This document shows positions 6,953 through 8,335 of a DNA stretch of 8,335 nucleotides, piece by piece. Below the pieces are notes generated by a model, which saw only the letters and a list, made by a program, of their open reading frames with translations, was not told the DNA's origin and did not search any database. A program made the position numbers and the translations under genes. Each line of letters opens with the position of its first letter. Within the stretch, counting starts at the first letter, position 1. This DNA is from JAVBMO01 sp031552355 (GTDB lineage: Bacteria > Bacteroidota > Bacteroidia > Bacteroidales > P3), in NCBI GenBank assembly GCA_031552355.1, contig JAVBMO010000059.1, forward strand, positions 1-8,335, given 5' to 3'.

Positions 6953-7732
6953 ATGATAAATACAGATATAGTAAAACCAGAAAACTTGGTTTACGAGCGT
7001 ACAAAGGTAATGACTCCCAACACATTGCACTATTGCCCTGGATGTGGTCACGGAACAGCCCACCGCTTGGTAGCCGAAGTAATAGAAGATATGGGAATAC
7101 AAGAGCAAACTATTGGTATTGCACCGGTAGGGTGTTCTGTATTGGCCTACAATTATTGGGATGTGGATGTTCAACAAGCAGCTCACGGACGTGCACCCGC
7201 TTTGGCCACTGCCGTAAAACGTTTGTATCCGGATCATTTTGTTTTCACTTACCAAGGTGATGGCGACTTGGCTGCCATTGGTACAGCCGAAACCATTCAC
7301 GCTTGTAACCGTGGCGAAAATATTACCATTGTTTTCATCAACAACGGTATTTATGGTATGACCGGCGGTCAAATGGCGCCAACAACCCTTATTGGAATGC
7401 CTTCTGCTACCAGTCCTTTCGGTAGAGATCGCGAAACCATGGGCGGCCCTTTGAAAATGACCGAATTGGTTTCCCGTTTAGATGGAACCTATTATGTTAC
7501 CCGTCAGGCAGTGCATACGCCACGTGCCGTACGTGCAGCTAAAAAAGCGCTTCGCCAGGCTTTTGAAAACCAAAAGTTGAAAAAAGGATTGTCTTTTGTG
7601 GAAATTGTTTCTAACTGTAATTCAGGATGGAAAATGACTCCCGTACAAGCAAATGCATGGATGGAAGAAAATATGTTCCCGGTATATCCTCTTGGCGACA
7701 TTAAAGTTGAAGGAAAACTTGTTTCTGAATAA
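6953..7732 (+). CDS. 2-oxoacid:ferredoxin oxidoreductase, beta subunit (thiamine diphosphate-binding, KorB/VorA type)
   Basis: The 259-residue protein holds the diphosphate end of thiamine diphosphate and the proximal cluster. The cofactor motif is GDGDLAAIG (102-110) followed by INNGIYGMTGGQ (129-140), which binds Mg and diphosphate. HYCPGCGHG (26-34) supplies Cys28 and Cys31; with Cys61 (PVGCS) and Cys222 (VSNCNSGW) these form the four-cysteine pattern known for the [4Fe-4S] site in beta subunits. Length is close to the family norm (about 250-300). It starts 3 bp after the alpha stop; AAGGAT at 6942-6947 is a rare Shine-Dalgarno-like sequence for this window. Together with alpha it would decarboxylate a 2-oxoacid, transfer the acyl group to CoA and pass electrons to the delta subunit. 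The protein is intact, with no missing ligand. Substrate is not decided by these motifs. Confidence 0.95.
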   Translation: MINTDIVKPENLVYERTKVMTPNTLHYCPGCGHGTAHRLVAEVIEDMGIQEQTIGIAPVGCSVLAYNYWDVDVQQAAHGRAPALATAVKRLYPDHFVFTYQGDGDLAAIGTAETIHACNRGENITIVFINNGIYGMTGGQMAPTTLIGMPSATSPFGRDRETMGGPLKMTELVSRLDGTYYVTRQAVHTPRAVRAAKKALRQAFENQKLKKGLSFVEIVSNCNSGWKMTPVQANAWMEENMFPVYPLGDIKVEGKLVSE

Positions 7733-7780
7733 GAATTTTTCCACGTAAAAAAGTATATAAATTTAAAAATCGAAAAGATT

Positions 7781-8326
7781 ATGACAGAAGAAATCATCAT
7801 AGCCGGATTTGGAGGTCAAGGTGTACTTTCTATGGGAAAAATTCTTGCATACTCAGGAGTAATGCAAAACCAAGAAGTAAGCTGGATGCCTTCCTATGGC
7901 CCTGAAATGCGCGGTGGAACAGCAAACGTTTCTGTTGTTCTTAGCGACGAACGTATCAGTTCGCCCGTTATCAACCGTTTCGACACAGCCATTATTTTGA
8001 ATCAGCAATCGCTTGATAAGTTTGAAGAATGTGTGAAACCCGGAGGCGTATTAATCTACGACCCAAACGGTATTACAAAACATCCTTCAAGGAAAGATAT
8101 CAAAGTCTATAAAGTGGCTGCTACTGCCAAAGCTTCTGAATTGGGCTTGGCAAAAGTATTCAATATGATTGTTTTGGGCGCTTTCTTGAAAGTGAAACCG
8201 ATTGTAAAACCTGAATTTATCAGAAAAGGTTTGGAAAAATCACTTCCGGAACGCCACCACAAAATGATTCCTCAAAACGAGGAAGCTGTTGAAATTGGAA
8301 AACAACTTGTTGAAGAAGTTCAATAA
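7781..8326 (+). CDS. 2-oxoacid:ferredoxin oxidoreductase, gamma subunit (KorC/VorC type)
   Basis: This 181-residue protein belongs to the POR_N/gamma family (2-oxoacid:acceptor oxidoreductase). It begins with a glycine-rich loop, IIIAGFGGQGVLSMGKIL (5-22), and carries the family signature SYGPEMRGGTANVSVVLS (38-55), then PGGVLIYDPNGI near residues 86-97 and NMIVLGAFLK near 127-136. The usual family length is about 180-190, so it is complete. In these enzymes the gamma chain packs on the alpha-beta core and is needed for the full complex. It follows beta after 48 bp, the widest spacer in the operon; no terminator is evident there, so I take it as co-transcribed. The TAA stop is at 8324-8326, and only nine bases remain before the window ends, so any further operon member is out of view. 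Confidence 0.95.
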   Translation: MTEEIIIAGFGGQGVLSMGKILAYSGVMQNQEVSWMPSYGPEMRGGTANVSVVLSDERISSPVINRFDTAIILNQQSLDKFEECVKPGGVLIYDPNGITKHPSRKDIKVYKVAATAKASELGLAKVFNMIVLGAFLKVKPIVKPEFIRKGLEKSLPERHHKMIPQNEEAVEIGKQLVEEVQ

Positions 8327-8335
8327 TTTTGAAAT

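Noticed and set aside
6728..7372. 214-codon open frame on the minus strand
   Set aside because: It lies wholly opposite the alpha and beta subunit genes, whose motifs are strong, and its translation has no domain or signal that I recognise. It is an antisense shadow.
7736..7752. TTTTT-CCACGT-AAAAAA as a terminator between beta and gamma genes
   Set aside because: The stem would be five A-T pairs only and is not followed by a T-run. The gamma subunit belongs to the same complex, so termination here is unlikely.
1..8335. Mobile element, CRISPR array, phage or defence system
   Set aside because: No transposase, integrase, direct-repeat array with spacers, or defence-type domain was seen on either strand; gene content and composition look like ordinary chromosome.

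Overview
The window looks like chromosomal DNA of an anaerobic or facultatively anaerobic member of the Bacteroidales (Bacteroidota). The signs are an N-terminal DUF4369-type region fused to a TlpA/ResA-like redoxin, two lipoproteins with short signal peptides ending in a VAC lipobox, start codons mostly without Shine-Dalgarno sequences, AT-rich spacers, and a four-subunit 2-oxoacid:ferredoxin oxidoreductase. I see no rRNA, tRNA, CRISPR array, insertion sequence, phage gene or integrase.

Layout. The left two thirds (1-5277) is a head-to-tail gene run on the minus strand. In the direction of transcription it reads: secreted thioredoxin-like protein (5277-4255), UbiD-family decarboxylase (4244 or 4154 to 2430), small cysteine-bearing lipoprotein of unknown function (2419-1919), YitT-family membrane protein (1895-1008), and the N-terminal 317 residues of a family 5 (peptide-type) ABC solute-binding lipoprotein that runs off the left edge (953-1). 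Spacers of 10, 10, 23 and 54 bp fit one transcript. A 346-bp AT-rich divergent spacer (5278-5623) separates this run from a plus-strand operon (5624-8326) that encodes the ferredoxin-like delta, alpha, beta and gamma subunits of a 2-oxoacid:ferredoxin oxidoreductase of the KOR/VOR type, all complete.

How the genes work together. The four plus-strand genes make one enzyme. Alpha and beta form the thiamine-diphosphate catalytic core, beta carries a proximal cluster, delta carries two [4Fe-4S] clusters, and gamma completes the complex. It would decarboxylate a 2-oxoacid (2-oxoglutarate or a branched-chain 2-oxoacid; the sequence alone does not decide) to the acyl-CoA and reduce ferredoxin. The minus-strand genes are functionally mixed: envelope redox, prenyl-FMN-dependent decarboxylation, membrane and lipoprotein functions.

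The main anomaly is in the decarboxylase gene. Its first 29 codons lie upstream of the apparent start and are cut off from the rest by one in-frame TAA, exactly where family alignment predicts a glutamate codon. A 14-bp inverted repeat lies in this N-terminal segment, ending just before the TAA. This looks like a recent nonsense mutation or a base-call error, with reinitiation at the adjacent ATG as a third possibility. I did not find a convincing undescribed system; the rest of the window is ordinary core-metabolism and envelope genes.
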